Shown: piece by piece, positions 6,774 to 16,900 of the stretch | Layout of the letters: each line of letters starts with the position of its first letter | Numbering within the stretch: the first letter of the stretch is position 1 | From: Candidatus Amarolinea dominans | GTDB taxonomy: Bacteria; Chloroflexota; Anaerolineae; SSC4; Amarolineaceae | Assembly (NCBI GenBank): GCA_016719785.1 | Contig: JADJYJ010000004.1 | Location: forward strand, 124,001-188,000 | Length of the DNA stretch: 64,000 nucleotides | Direction: 5' to 3' | Notes under the pieces: model-generated | Databases searched by the model: none | Told to the model about the DNA's origin: nothing | What the model saw: the letters and a program-made list of their open reading frames with translations, nothing else | Position numbers and translations under genes: made by a program

Positions 6774-8969
6774 CTAGCGCCCTGTCTTGCGCCGGCTGAA
6801 GAAAAGACCGCCCACAAGGGCCACCAGCGCGCCGGCCGCGGCGCCCACTGTTTGGGGCGACAGACTGGCGGGGAAGCCTTTTGGCTTGACCGCGTCGGCC
6901 ACGCTCACGGCCTCGCGCGAATGGCGGGCATCGGCCACCAGGCGCTGCAGGCGCGCCGGATCACGGCGCAGTTCGTCGGCAATGGCGCGCTTGCGGGCAA
7001 TTTCGTCATCGGTGACATACTGATCGAACGAGCGCATGCCGGCCAGTTGGAAGCCGTGCTTCTTGAAGAGGCGATAGATCTCTTTGACCCGATCCATTTC
7101 GATCTCGCGCCCCAGGGTGTAGTCCTCGAAAATGCCTTCCATCGCGAGGAGGGTCGTTTCAGCCAGACAGGCGTAGGCGGTCTTGGGCGGCAGGCCAATG
7201 TCGAAGCCAAAATCAACATCGCCGGGAATCAGAATCTCGCCTGATTCGATCACCAGGACGTCAGGGCGCAACGCGGCCTCTTCCTCGGAGATGTCCGGCG
7301 GCCGTGCCACGTCACAAATGACCGCGCCCGGCTTGCAGCGGGTGATGTCAATGATACGGGTCTTGAGCGCGGTGGTTGTCGTCACAATCAGGTCCACATC
7401 GCCCAGGTACTCATCTGCACGCGTCGCGATCGTCACCACGGCCTGGGGCGTTTCGGCTTCGATCTGACGCTTGAGTGCGATCAGGCGCTCTGGCCGCGGG
7501 GCCACCAGCACGACGTTGTAGATGGCCTGGGCCAGCAAGCGGGCGCAGACGGCGCCGATGGAACCGGTCGCGCCCACGATCATGGCCTTACCCTGGCTCA
7601 AATCGGTCGCGCCCATCTTGATGACCGCCTGCTTGCCGGTTTCCAGGGTGGCCGCGACGGTGAGAGAGTTGCCAGAGGTGATGGCAATGTCAACCTTCTG
7701 CGCGACGGTGATGCCGGCATCGCCCACCACCGAGGTGAACGCGCCCAGGCCCATGATGCGCGCGCCCATGCGCTCGGACATGCGCGCGGCCTTGATCAGG
7801 CGGCGGTAAGTGAAGCTGGGATCGCGGCGCATCAGCTCGCGCGGGGTGGCGCCCAGGGTCAGGAGAATGCCTTCGACGCGCTGGCCGGTGGCCGGAGAGA
7901 CCGCGCCGGTGATGCGCGAAAGATACATGGGCGAAATCTCGGCAACGTAATGCTCGACCAGCTTTTCAGGCAGGAAGCGCAGATAGCGCAGGCGTTTGTC
8001 CTTATAGATGTAGCGCGTGCTGAGCGGATGGATCACAAAGGCAAAGCGGTTGACTTGGGCGCTTTCCTCCTTGAGGCGCAAAATTTTGGGCGTCCACACC
8101 AGGTCGGCCATCAAGTTGAGATAGGTATCTTCGTTCAGCGGCGCGGCAGGATCTGGACGCAGCGCCACAAAAATGGCCTCGATGACCGGGGAGGGCAGGC
8201 GCGCCAGGTCGTTGTTCTCCCACGGCATGGTGGTAATCACCATCTCAGCGCCGCGGCCGCGCAGGTCGGCGATATCCTCATCGCTGGCGCTTTCCACCAC
8301 GATGATCTTGCGTTTCAGTTCGGCGGGTGCATAGCGGCGAATGGCGCCCATGTCGCCGGCCAGCACATCGGCGTGCTCGAAGGGCGCCGCGGTCCGCGCC
8401 ACACCGGGCGTGCCGGCTAGCGGGAAGAGGCGGCGGAACGGCTCATCCTTCAACTGCGCCAGCACCGGCCCGGCGCCGCGATCAAGCCCCACATAGCTGC
8501 CCAGCGGCGTCGGCAAACGGAAGTAGATGATCGAATCGGCATAGTTGACCTCGACAGCCTTCTCCTCCAGCGCGGCAGCCAGGCCGCGGTGATTGAGTCC
8601 GGGAACCATGAGGACATTCTTCTGGCTGAAAAGGCCGGGCTGTGCCTCGCTCACCAGGCGCACCGCCCAGCGTTCCAGCGCGCCCCGAATACCGTTGCCA
8701 TCCAGCACGGGCGTCTGCGTGGCTGACTTGCGCAACTGATCGCCCACGGCATGGGTGACGGAGGCGGAACCGAGGCTCAACTTGGCGGACATGCCTTCCA
8801 GGGCGATGGCGTCCACCTTGCCATCGAATTCACGGATGAGGTCGGCCACGCGCTCCTGGTTGCCGTCGGCGCCGATGCGGCGCACGGAAAGCGTCTGACC
8901 CAGGAGCTTGACCTCCTGAGTCGTATCGCCAACCGGGCCGAGGTGCAGGCTGAGTATTTGTTTCGTCAT
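6774..8969 (-). CDS. Acyl-ACP/acyl-CoA reductase-like protein with N-terminal extension and C-terminal membrane anchor
   Basis: 731 residues. Residues about 300-645 resemble cyanobacterial long-chain acyl-ACP reductase (AAR). They show a GLGAFTSVVGDAGI segment (407-420), a TSGNSLT turn (431-437), a Rossmann nucleotide loop VGATGSIG (465-472), and KTAYACLAETTLLAMEG (596-612), with Cys601 at the place of the AAR catalytic cysteine in its FACFAEA motif. KHGFQLAGM ends the core, as in AAR. AAR makes fatty aldehydes from acyl-ACP. Residues 1-300 are not recognised. Residues about 706-724 form a single hydrophobic segment followed by SRRKTGR, suggesting a tail-anchored membrane protein. It is about twice the length of AAR. 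An SCP2 lipid-carrier gene follows. The reductase assignment is from remembered motifs; the substrate is unproven. Confidence 0.65.
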   Translation of the reverse strand: MTKQILSLHLGPVGDTTQEVKLLGQTLSVRRIGADGNQERVADLIREFDGKVDAIALEGMSAKLSLGSASVTHAVGDQLRKSATQTPVLDGNGIRGALERWAVRLVSEAQPGLFSQKNVLMVPGLNHRGLAAALEEKAVEVNYADSIIYFRLPTPLGSYVGLDRGAGPVLAQLKDEPFRRLFPLAGTPGVARTAAPFEHADVLAGDMGAIRRYAPAELKRKIIVVESASDEDIADLRGRGAEMVITTMPWENNDLARLPSPVIEAIFVALRPDPAAPLNEDTYLNLMADLVWTPKILRLKEESAQVNRFAFVIHPLSTRYIYKDKRLRYLRFLPEKLVEHYVAEISPMYLSRITGAVSPATGQRVEGILLTLGATPRELMRRDPSFTYRRLIKAARMSERMGARIMGLGAFTSVVGDAGITVAQKVDIAITSGNSLTVAATLETGKQAVIKMGATDLSQGKAMIVGATGSIGAVCARLLAQAIYNVVLVAPRPERLIALKRQIEAETPQAVVTIATRADEYLGDVDLIVTTTTALKTRIIDITRCKPGAVICDVARPPDISEEEAALRPDVLVIESGEILIPGDVDFGFDIGLPPKTAYACLAETTLLAMEGIFEDYTLGREIEMDRVKEIYRLFKKHGFQLAGMRSFDQYVTDDEIARKRAIADELRRDPARLQRLVADARHSREAVSVADAVKPKGFPASLSPQTVGAAAGALVALVGGLFFSRRKTGR

Positions 8970-9117
8970 AATCTACTGATTCCTTTTTTCTTCCCAATTG
9001 CGGTCCCATCTTTGGCCGCCACATCGTCATTTTCACCTGACATTCTGCGCACAGCGGCTGGAGGGGTTGAGCCATATCGGGCCGTGATAACGTCACGCGC
9101 GGTCAGGTTGTGCATCT

Positions 9118-9146
9118 ATTATACTGGTACCAGTGTCCAGCGTCAA
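9118..9146 (-). promoter_or_regulatory. Promoter of the reductase-like gene with a palindrome in its spacer
   Basis: Read on the minus strand, TTGACG (9141-9146) and TATAAT (9118-9123) are 17 bp apart. The spacer contains a perfect palindrome, ACTGGTACCAGT at 9123-9134, which would place a bound repressor on the promoter. A MITE insertion begins two bases upstream of the -35 box. Confidence 0.75.
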
Positions 9147-9147
9147 A

Positions 9148-9307
9148 GCCTCTGGGCAGCAGTTCCAAATGTAGCACACATTCAACCGCAAAGAGCACAG
9201 AGAACACAAAGAAACGGCAGATCAGACGCAAATCGGCAACTTCTCTGCGTTCTTTGTGATCTCTGTGGTAAAAAACCAGGCCACATTTGGAACTGCTGGC
9301 CTCTGGG
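9148..9307. mobile_element. MITE with 16-bp terminal inverted repeats and 9-bp target duplication
   Basis: The element spans 9157-9298 (142 bp). Its ends, CAGCAGTTCCAAATGT (9157-9172) and ACATTTGGAACTGCTG (9283-9298), are perfect inverted repeats. GCCTCTGGG occurs directly on both sides, at 9148-9156 and 9299-9307, as a 9-bp target-site duplication. The interior carries a second, weaker inverted repeat (AAAGAGCACAGAGAACACAAAG and its partner near 9250-9270). It has no coding capacity, so it needs a transposase from elsewhere. Confidence 0.85.
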
Positions 9308-9322
9308 CGGCAAGAATAAGAA

Positions 9323-9357
9323 GACCCTCTCGGCCACGTTGGGCGACCGAGAGGGTC
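9323..9357 (-). terminator. Terminator of the CsoR-thioredoxin operon
   Basis: An 11-bp perfect stem (GACCCTCTCGG at 9323-9333 and CCGAGAGGGTC at 9347-9357) lies 66 bases past the thioredoxin stop. On the minus strand it is followed by the T-rich TCTTATTCTT. Confidence 0.7.
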
Positions 9358-9422
9358 GTGCTTTCGGGTGTTCACGCGACGGCGGCGCGGCCGGGTCACA
9401 GTGAACCGGCTGCATCCAGGCC

Positions 9423-9839
9423 TTACGCCGGTTCAGGCACGGGTAGCAGGGGAAGGGGAAGCAGGCGGGCGGTCAGCTCTTGATAAGATTTGACGCCCAC
9501 GACACGGTCCACCTCGACGCCGCCCTTGAAGTAGATCAACGTTGGAATACCCATGATGCCGTAGGTGCTGGGCGTGACGGGGTCATTATCCACGTCGAGC
9601 TTGGCGATGACGGCCTTGCCGGAGAACTCGGCCGCCAACCGCTCCACGGAGGGTGCAATGTAATGGCATGGCCCGCACCACTCGGCCCAGAAGTCAACGA
9701 TCACCGGCAGGTCAGCCTGCAGCACGACCGACTTGAAGTCACTGTCAGTCACATGCAGCGGCAGCGGCCGGTTGGGATCATCCAAAATCGGGTCACGGGG
9801 CGCTTTGTCACTGCCCAGAATTCGCCTGAAAAAACTCAT
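9423..9839 (-). CDS. Thioredoxin-family protein with N-terminal extension
   Basis: 138 residues. WAEWCGPC at 51-58 gives the redox pair Cys55 and Cys58; the later FWAEW context and the cis-proline region GIPTLIYFKGG complete a classical thioredoxin fold. About 25 extra residues precede the fold (SFFRRILGSDKAPRDP), with no signal peptide, so it should be cytoplasmic. It is the last gene of a csoR-trx-trx set on the minus strand; a repeat element of about 70 bp separates it from the preceding thioredoxin. Confidence 0.93.
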   Translation of the reverse strand: MSFFRRILGSDKAPRDPILDDPNRPLPLHVTDSDFKSVVLQADLPVIVDFWAEWCGPCHYIAPSVERLAAEFSGKAVIAKLDVDNDPVTPSTYGIMGIPTLIYFKGGVEVDRVVGVKSYQELTARLLPLPLLPVPEPA

Positions 9840-9860
9840 GGTAACACCTTTTTCTATGTG

Positions 9861-9932
9861 TACTGCAAGCGAGAATTGACTTCACTTTTCCGTCTGAGGA
9901 AACAGGCGCAATTCGTGCCCGCTTGCAGCATA
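9861..9932 (-). repeat. Palindromic dispersed element, copy A
   Basis: A 72-bp element with inverted ends (TACTGCAAGCG and CGCTTGCAGCA) and an inner palindrome around CAGGCG. Two further copies are at 21661-21734 and 31447-31516; this one is in the opposite orientation. It lies between two thioredoxin genes of one operon. Confidence 0.8.
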
Positions 9933-9983
9933 AAATGTCGCGAACCGGTCAGGAGACCGGCCCACGACATGGCGGATCGGCCC

Positions 9984-10349
9984 CTAGGCCATTTCTGCAA
10001 CCCGGACAGGCGCGGGCGCGGCGCTCAGGAAGCTGTCCACCTTCTGCTTGAGAAACGGATAGGGGACGGCGCCCACGATGGCGTCCACGGCCTGACCGTC
10101 GCGCACCAAGAGCATGGTGGGAATGCTCTGCACGCCGTACTGCCCGGCCCACACCGGGTTCTCATCGGTGTTGACCTTGGCCACACGCAGCTTGCCCTCA
10201 TACTCGGCCGCCAACTTCTCCAGCGAGGGGGCAATCATCCGGCAAGGACCGCACCAGGGCGCCCAGAAATCTACCAACACCGGGACAGACGATTTCAATA
10301 CTTGCTCTTCATACATCGCGTCACTGATATGCATCGGTTTCGTAGTCAT
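9984..10349 (-). CDS. Thioredoxin
   Basis: 121 residues from the ATG at 10349, chosen because GGGAGAAC lies just upstream; a longer in-frame start at 10391 has no such support. FWAPWCGPC places the redox cysteines at 33 and 36, and SIPTMLLVRDGQAVD holds the cis-proline. It has standard thioredoxin length plus a short alanine/proline-rich tail. It sits between the CsoR-like regulator and a second thioredoxin. This suggests a redox, persulfide or copper stress response rather than the general housekeeping thioredoxin, but that is inference. Confidence 0.93.
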   Translation of the reverse strand: MTTKPMHISDAMYEEQVLKSSVPVLVDFWAPWCGPCRMIAPSLEKLAAEYEGKLRVAKVNTDENPVWAGQYGVQSIPTMLLVRDGQAVDAIVGAVPYPFLKQKVDSFLSAAPAPVRVAEMA

Positions 10350-10463
10350 TTTTGTTCTCCCAAAATTGCTCTTTCTCGAGCGTTTCCACATTGATTCTTG
10401 GACGATACTTCTGTTTGTCTCGTCACGCTGTTGGATGTTTCACCAACAGCCGTCGCGTTCGCA

Positions 10464-10775
10464 TCATGCGGGGATCAACGAGCCAGCAGCCACAGCCGTT
10501 GTCATGGGCAACCCGCTGAGCGCATCCACCAGCTCATCCACCAGCTTCTCGGTGGACATGCCTGGTGCAGGATTCAGCAAGCATTCCGTAGCATGCGCTC
10601 TGACCAGCAGCAGGCTGGCCTGCTGCACGGCCGCGCGAATGGCCGAAAGCTGCTGCAAGATCGCCCGGCAATCGCGATCATCGTCCAGCATATGCTGAAC
10701 GCCCCGCACCTGGCCTTCGATCCGTTTCAGGCGCCGGTGCAAATCACCCTTGACTTCGCTATTACTAATTGGCAT
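10464..10775 (-). CDS. CsoR/RcnR-family metal-sensing repressor
   Basis: 103 residues from the ATG at 10775, with GAGGTG upstream. This is a DUF156-type all-helical regulator with the signature LHRRLKRIEGQVRGVQ and an AILQQLSAIRAAVQ helix. Numbered from this start, Cys36, His61 and Cys65 are present, the Cu(I) triad spacing of CsoR. The persulfide sensor CstR lacks the histidine, and FrmR/RcnR have other third ligands. An inverted repeat just downstream of the -10 box of its own promoter is a likely operator. No copper exporter or chaperone is adjacent; the downstream genes are two thioredoxins. Confidence 0.88.
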   Translation of the reverse strand: MPISNSEVKGDLHRRLKRIEGQVRGVQHMLDDDRDCRAILQQLSAIRAAVQQASLLLVRAHATECLLNPAPGMSTEKLVDELVDALSGLPMTTAVAAGSLIPA

Positions 10776-10792
10776 TCGACACCTCAACTACA

Positions 10793-10833
10793 ATACTGGA
10801 GTATAGTATATCACGCCATGCAGATGTTGTCAA
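10793..10833 (-). promoter_or_regulatory. csoR promoter with overlapping operator-like inverted repeat
   Basis: On the minus strand TTGACA (10828-10833), a 17-bp spacer and TATACT (10805-10810) form a near-perfect promoter. Immediately after it, ATACTGGAGTAT at 10793-10804 is a perfect 5+5 bp inverted repeat covering the expected transcription start. The ATAC...GTAT arms resemble known CsoR operators, so autorepression is likely. Confidence 0.8.
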
Positions 10834-10863
10834 ATGGAGAGGGAGAGAGGGAGAGAGGGAGAC

Positions 10864-10904
10864 CTTTGCGTCCTTGCGTTAAAATTCAACGCAAGGACGC
10901 AAAG
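10864..10904. terminator. 17-bp perfect hairpin, terminator of the giant surface-protein gene
   Basis: CTTTGCGTCCTTGCGTT (10864-10880) and its exact complement (10888-10904) flank a 7-base AT-rich loop. It lies 36 bases past the stop of the giant gene and upstream of the csoR promoter, so it can insulate one from the other. Confidence 0.65.
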
Positions 10905-10939
10905 AGGCAAAGACGCAGAAGAGGCGGGGCGGTCGGAGG

Positions 10940-13900
10940 CTAGGGCGTGGCTTCCGTACTCACGACGGTTTGCGCCACCGCGCTGTTGTCGCCCAGGTCA
11001 GGGTCTGGTTCGGCTGCGGTCACGGTCACGGTGTTGGTCAGCGTACCGGCCGCGCCGGTCGTAATCACGATGCGGACCTGGATGCTGGCCTGGCTGGCGA
11101 GCGCGCCCAGGCTGCAGCTCACCACACCGCCGGCCTCGCTGCAGGTTCCCTGATCGGGGATGGCCGTCACGAAGGTCACGCCGGCCGGCAGCGGGTCGCT
11201 CAAGACAAGCGCGGTCGCGCCCAGCGGGCCGTAGTTGGTGATCGTGACTGTGTAGGTGAGCACTGCGCCGGGCTGCGCCGGATCGGGCGCATCTACGATG
11301 GCGAGCGCCAGGTCGGCATCGGTCGGCGAGACGCAGAGGTCCTTGCGCAGCCAGGGGTCATAGAGCACATTGCTGCTGACGCCGTTGCCGCTGCCCGGCC
11401 CACTGCCGCCGGGGCCATCCGCCGCTCCCCACCAGTTGTAGCGCGCGTCCACAGAACTGGCGCTCGTGTTGCGCAGGCCGTAGCTGCCGTTGCCGCTGAG
11501 CGCCGCGCCGAGCACATCGAAAGCGCCGCCGGTGATGTAAACCCCGTCGCTGCCGTTGCTCGAAGCGCCGCCGCAGCGCATACTGGCCTGGCCGTTGTGA
11601 AGGCGCAGGCCGTAGCCACTGTTGCTGTCAAAGCGCGCCGCGCTGAGGGTGATTTGCGAGCCGGCGCCCGTCGCGTAGAGGCCGTAGTCCGCGCTGTTGT
11701 TGCCGTTGCTGGTGAAGAGGGTGTTGCTGATCGTCATATGGCTGTTGTCCACGTACAAGCCGTAATCTGCATACTGATATACACCTGAGGTGGCCTGCAC
11801 CAGGCTCACCACACTCTCCTCCAGGCGCACCTCGCCGGTCAGCACGTTGCGCACCGCAAGGTTGCTGCCCGGCGAGTTGGTGGCCGTGCCGAGGATGCTG
11901 TTGCCGTTACCCGCCCGCTTCACCGTCGCGTAGCGCAGATACCCCGTGCCGCCGTCGAACACCAGTCCCTGCCATTGGTCGCGGCCGCTGTCCACATCCG
12001 AGGTGAAGGTGATCGGCTGGCCCGGCTCGCCGATCGCTGCCAGGTACCCCAGCACACGCAGCTCCGCGTTGTCACGCCCGCGCACCGTCACCCCGGGCTG
12101 CACCGTCAGGGTGACGCCCTGCCCCACGGTGAAGTCATCCGCCAGTTCGTAGCCGGCGAAGCCCGTGTGCGGCGTCAGCGTCGGCCCGTAGGCCAGCGCG
12201 CCCCCCGCGATCAGCACACGATTGTTGCTGTTGCCGCTGAAGCTGTTACCGCTCAGCGTCATCGTACTCGACGCCCCCTTGATGATCATCGCATAGTCCG
12301 CGCCGTCATTGCCGTTGCCGCTGAAGAGGGTGTTGCTGATCGTCACGTGGCTGCTGTCCACGTACAGACCGTAGTCCGCATAGTGATACGCGCCGGATGT
12401 CGCACGCACCCCGCTCACCACACTCTCCTCCAGCCGCACCTCCCCGGTCAGCACGTTGCGCACCGCAATGTTGCTCCCCGGCGAGTTGTTGGCCGTGCCC
12501 AGAATGCTGTTGCCGTTGCCTGCATAGCGCACCGTCGCCTGCCGCAGGTACCCCGTGCCGCCGTCGAACACCAGCCCCCGCCACTGATCGCCGCCGTTGT
12601 CCGTGTCTGACGTGAAGACGATCGGCTGCCCGACCGTCCCCTGCGCATCCAGGTGTCCCAGCACCGTCAGCTCCGCCGCGTCACGGCCGCGCACGATCAC
12701 CCCCGGCTCGACCGTCAGCGTCACCGTCGCCGGCACCGTCACGCTGTTCGGCAGCTCGTAGCCGGTCAGCCCGTCCTGGTAGCGCAAGACCGCCCCAGGC
12801 ACGACCGCACCGCCCGCCACCACCACCCGGTCGCGCGTGCCGCCTGCAAACGTGTTCCCGCTGACCTCCTGCACCAGCGCCGCCGGCACGCCCACATCCC
12901 ACGCCGCATTGGCCTGGAAGCTGTTCCCCACTACCGTGATCTCGCTATTTCCGCCGGTGACATAGAGTGCATAATCCGCACTGTCGTTGCCGTTGTTCGT
13001 GAACAGACTGTTGCTCACCACCACCCGGCTGTCCAGCGCATACAGACCGTAGTCCGTGTACTGATACACCCCGTTGGTGGCCAGGGCATCGCTCACCACA
13101 CTCTCCTCCAGGCGCACCTCGCCCGTCAGCACGTTGCGCAGCGCAAGGTTGCTGCCCGGGGAGCTGACGCCCGTGCCCAGGATGCTGTTGCCGTTGCCCG
13201 CCCGCTTCACCGTCGCGTAGCGCAGATGCCCTGTGCCGCCGTCGAACACCAGCCCCTGCCATTGGTCGCGGCCCGTGTCAACTTCGGAGGTGAAGATGAT
13301 CGGCTGCCCCGCCGTGCCCTGCGCCTCCAGGTGGCCCAACACGCGCAGCTCGCCATCGAGTCGGCCCATGACGGTGACACCGGGGGACACGGTCAGGGTT
13401 CTGCCCACAGGCACGATGTAATCGGTGCGCAGCTCATACGATGTCAGGCCGGTGTGCGGATTGAGCAGGATGTCGCCCGCGGTCATGGCGTCGCCCTCCA
13501 GCAGGATGCGATTCTGGGCGTTGCTGACGAAGCTCAGGTTGCTGCGCGTGACCGCGCTGTTGGCGCCCTTGATGTACATGGGGAAGTCCGCGCCGTCATT
13601 GCCGTTGCTGGTAAAGAGAGTGTTGCTGATCGTGACGTGGCTGTTGTCCACGTACAAGCCGTAATCTGCATACTGATATACACCTGAGGTAGCCTGCACC
13701 AGGCTCACCACACTCTCCTCCAGCCGCACCTCGCCCGTTAGCACGTTGCGCACCGCCATGTTGCTTCCCGGCGAGTTGGTGGCCGTGCCGAGGATGCTGT
13801 TGCCGTTACCCGCCCGCTTCACCGTCGCGTAGCGCAGATGCCCCGTGCCGCCGTCGAACACCAGCCCCTGCCATTGGTCGCGGCCGTTGTCCACATCCGA

Positions 13901-16900
13901 GGTGAAGGTGATCGGCTGGCCCGGCTCGCCTATCGCCGCCAGGTGTCCCAGCACACGCAGCTCCGCATCGACGCGGCCGCGCACCGTCACCCCGGGCTGC
14001 ACCGTCAGGGTGACGCCCTGCCCCACGATGAAATCATCCGCCAGTTCGTAGCCCGCAAACCCCGCGTGCGGCGTCAGCGTCGGCCCGTAGGCCAGGGCGC
14101 CGCCTGCGATGAGCACACGATTGTTGCTGTTGCCGCTGAAGCTGTTGCCGCTCAGCGTCATCGTACTCGACGCCCCCTTGATAGTCATCGCATAATCCGC
14201 GCCGTCATTGCCGTTGCTGCTGAAGAGCGTGTTGCTGATCGTGACATGACTGCTGTCCGCGTACAGACCGTAATCCGCATACTGGTACACGCCGGATGTC
14301 GCACGCACCCCGCTCACCACACTCTCCTCCAGCCGCACCTCGCCCGTCAGCACGCTGCGCACCGCAATGTTGCTCCCCGGCGAGTTGTTCGCCGTCCCCA
14401 GAATGCTGTTGCCGTTCCCCGCATAGCGCACCGTCGCCTGGCGCAGGTACCCCGTGCCGCCGTCGAACACCAGCCCCCGCCACTGATCGCCGCCGCTGTC
14501 GGTATCGGAGGTGAAGATGATCGGCTGCCCGACCGTCCCCTGCGCATCCAGATGCCCCAGAACCGTCAGCTCCGCCGCATCGCGACCGCGCACGATCACC
14601 CCCGGCTCGACCGTCAGCGTCACCGTCGCCGGCACCGTCACGCTGTTCGGCAGCTCGTAGCCGGTCAGCCCGTCCTGGTAGCGCAGGATCGCCCCAGGCG
14701 TCAGCACACCGCCCGCCACCACCACCCGGCTGCGCGTGCCGCCTGCAAACGTGTTCCCGCTGACCTCCTGCACCAGCGCCGCCGGCACGCCCACATCCCA
14801 CGCCGCATTGGCCTGGAAGCTGTTCCCCACCACCGTGATCTCGCTATTTCCGCCGGTGACATAGAGTGCATAATCCGCACTGTCGTTGCCGTTGTTCGTG
14901 AACAGACTGTTGCTCACCACCACCCGGCTGTCCAGCGCATACAGACCGTAGTCCGTGTACTGATACACCCCGTTGGTGGCCAGGGCATCGCTCACCACAC
15001 TCTCCTCCAGGCGTACCTCGCCCGTCAGTACGTTGCGCAGCGCAAGGTTGCTGCCCGGCGAACTGGTGGCCGTGCCGAGAATGCTGTTGCCGTTCCCCGC
15101 CCGCTTGACCGTCGCGTAGCGCAGATGCCCGGTGCCGCCGTCGAACACCAGCCCCTGCCATTGATCGCGGCCCGTGTCAGCTTCAGAGGTGAAGATGATC
15201 GGCTGCCCCGTCGTGCCCTGCGCATCCAGATGGCCCAGCACGCGCAGCTCGCTGTTGATGCGCCCCTTGACGATCGTGTCGGGCGCAATGGTCAGCGTCA
15301 CGCCGCTGGTGACGACCACGTCCGCGGTCAGGACGTAGTATTGGCCGCGCCAGGTGGTGTCCTGGGTGATGACGCCGCTGACATAGGCTGGGGTAACGTT
15401 GGCTGTCTCATCGAGATAGTTATCGGTGAGATTCGTGTCCGGTTCGTCGGCCTGCACACTGGCGCTGTGAACGATGCTGCCGGTGTAGAAAGGCGCGAAA
15501 TGGGTGGCGACGGTTGCGAATGCGCCGGGCGCCAGCATGCCCAGGGAACAGGTCGCGACGCTGCCGTTGAGCGTACAGGTTCCCTGGCTGGCGGTCGGCA
15601 GGGTGGCTTCGACGCCGGCGATGGGCAGTGCATCGCTCAGCGTCACGTTGGTGGCTGCATTGGCGCCGTTGTTGGTCACGGTGAGGGTGAAGCTCGTCGT
15701 CGCGCCGATCTGAATGGAGGCGGGCAGACCGGTGGAGGTGAGCGTCAGGTTGACGGGCGGCGGCGGGGGCGGCAGCGTGATCAGGCTGACCGTGACCGGC
15801 GCGGTCCAGGTCACATTGCCGCCGGTGTCGCTAGCGCGGGCGCGGATGCTGAAGGTCGAAGCCGAAAGGGGCGGCGTGGTGAAGTAATAGGCGAAGGGAT
15901 AAGCGCCGTCCGTAGCTACCTTCTGCCCATCCAGGTAGAACTCGACATTGCGCACCTGGACATCATCGCTAACCGTGGCGCCGATCCAGGACGGGGTGTT
16001 GGCCGGCGCCTGCGCGGGGTTGAGGGAGAAGCCGGCCGCCAGGTCAATCGTGGGCGGCGCGCCCTGGCTGTCGTACGCCAGGTAGTTGATGACCTGCAGG
16101 CCGCTGTTGTGATCGGCCACGTAGGCCAGGCCGTTGTAGAGCGCCACCGCGTCGGCGTGGCCGGGGGTCAGGATCGTCGCCAGGAACTGATTGGTCACGG
16201 CCGGATTGCTGACATCGTAGAGCGAAACATTGTGCGAGCCGTCGTAGTTCAAGGCAGCGCCTACGGCCGCCACGCCCAGACCCGCGCCGTTGTCCACGAT
16301 CTGTCGCCAGCCGAACTGCGCGCTGTTGCTGGCAGCCACGAGCACAGGCCGGCCAGGGTTCGCCAGGCTGAAGGTGTTGTAACCCTTGTTGTGAATGGTG
16401 TACAGCGTGCTCAGCCCCACGAAGAGGCGCTTGTTGCCGACGGCCACGTAAGGCGAGGGCGCCAGGCCGGTCAGCGACATGACTCCCTGATTCAGGAGCA
16501 GGGCAAAGACGCGGTCGTTTACCAGCGCGTAGAGGTAATCGCCGCTCAGCCCCAGGTCGTTGATGCCGGCCGTAGTCAGGGTATTCTGGTTGAGAACGGC
16601 GCCGGTAGCCATGTCTACGGCAACCACGTGGCCGTTGGCAAGACCGGCATAGGCGACATCGCCGCCGGCTGCCACCGCGTTGACCGTGCTGCCCAGGGAA
16701 ACCTGGTGCAGGATGTGGGCCGCAGTCGGGTTGCTCACATCCAGGATGGCCAGGCCCGAGCTGCCGTCGGCGACCGCCACATAGCGGGCGGCGCAGGCCA
16801 CGCGCAGTCCGCTGCCCGTCGTGTTCACCTGGGCAATGATCGTCGGATTCGTGCCGCGGTAGATGTTGAACAGCGTAATCCCGCTGGCGGAGTCGGCGAC

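Noticed and set aside
11690..15250. Regularly spaced repeats that look CRISPR-like at first sight
   Set aside because: Unit lengths are hundreds of bases, in frame, and encode beta-helix modules; no spacers or cas genes.
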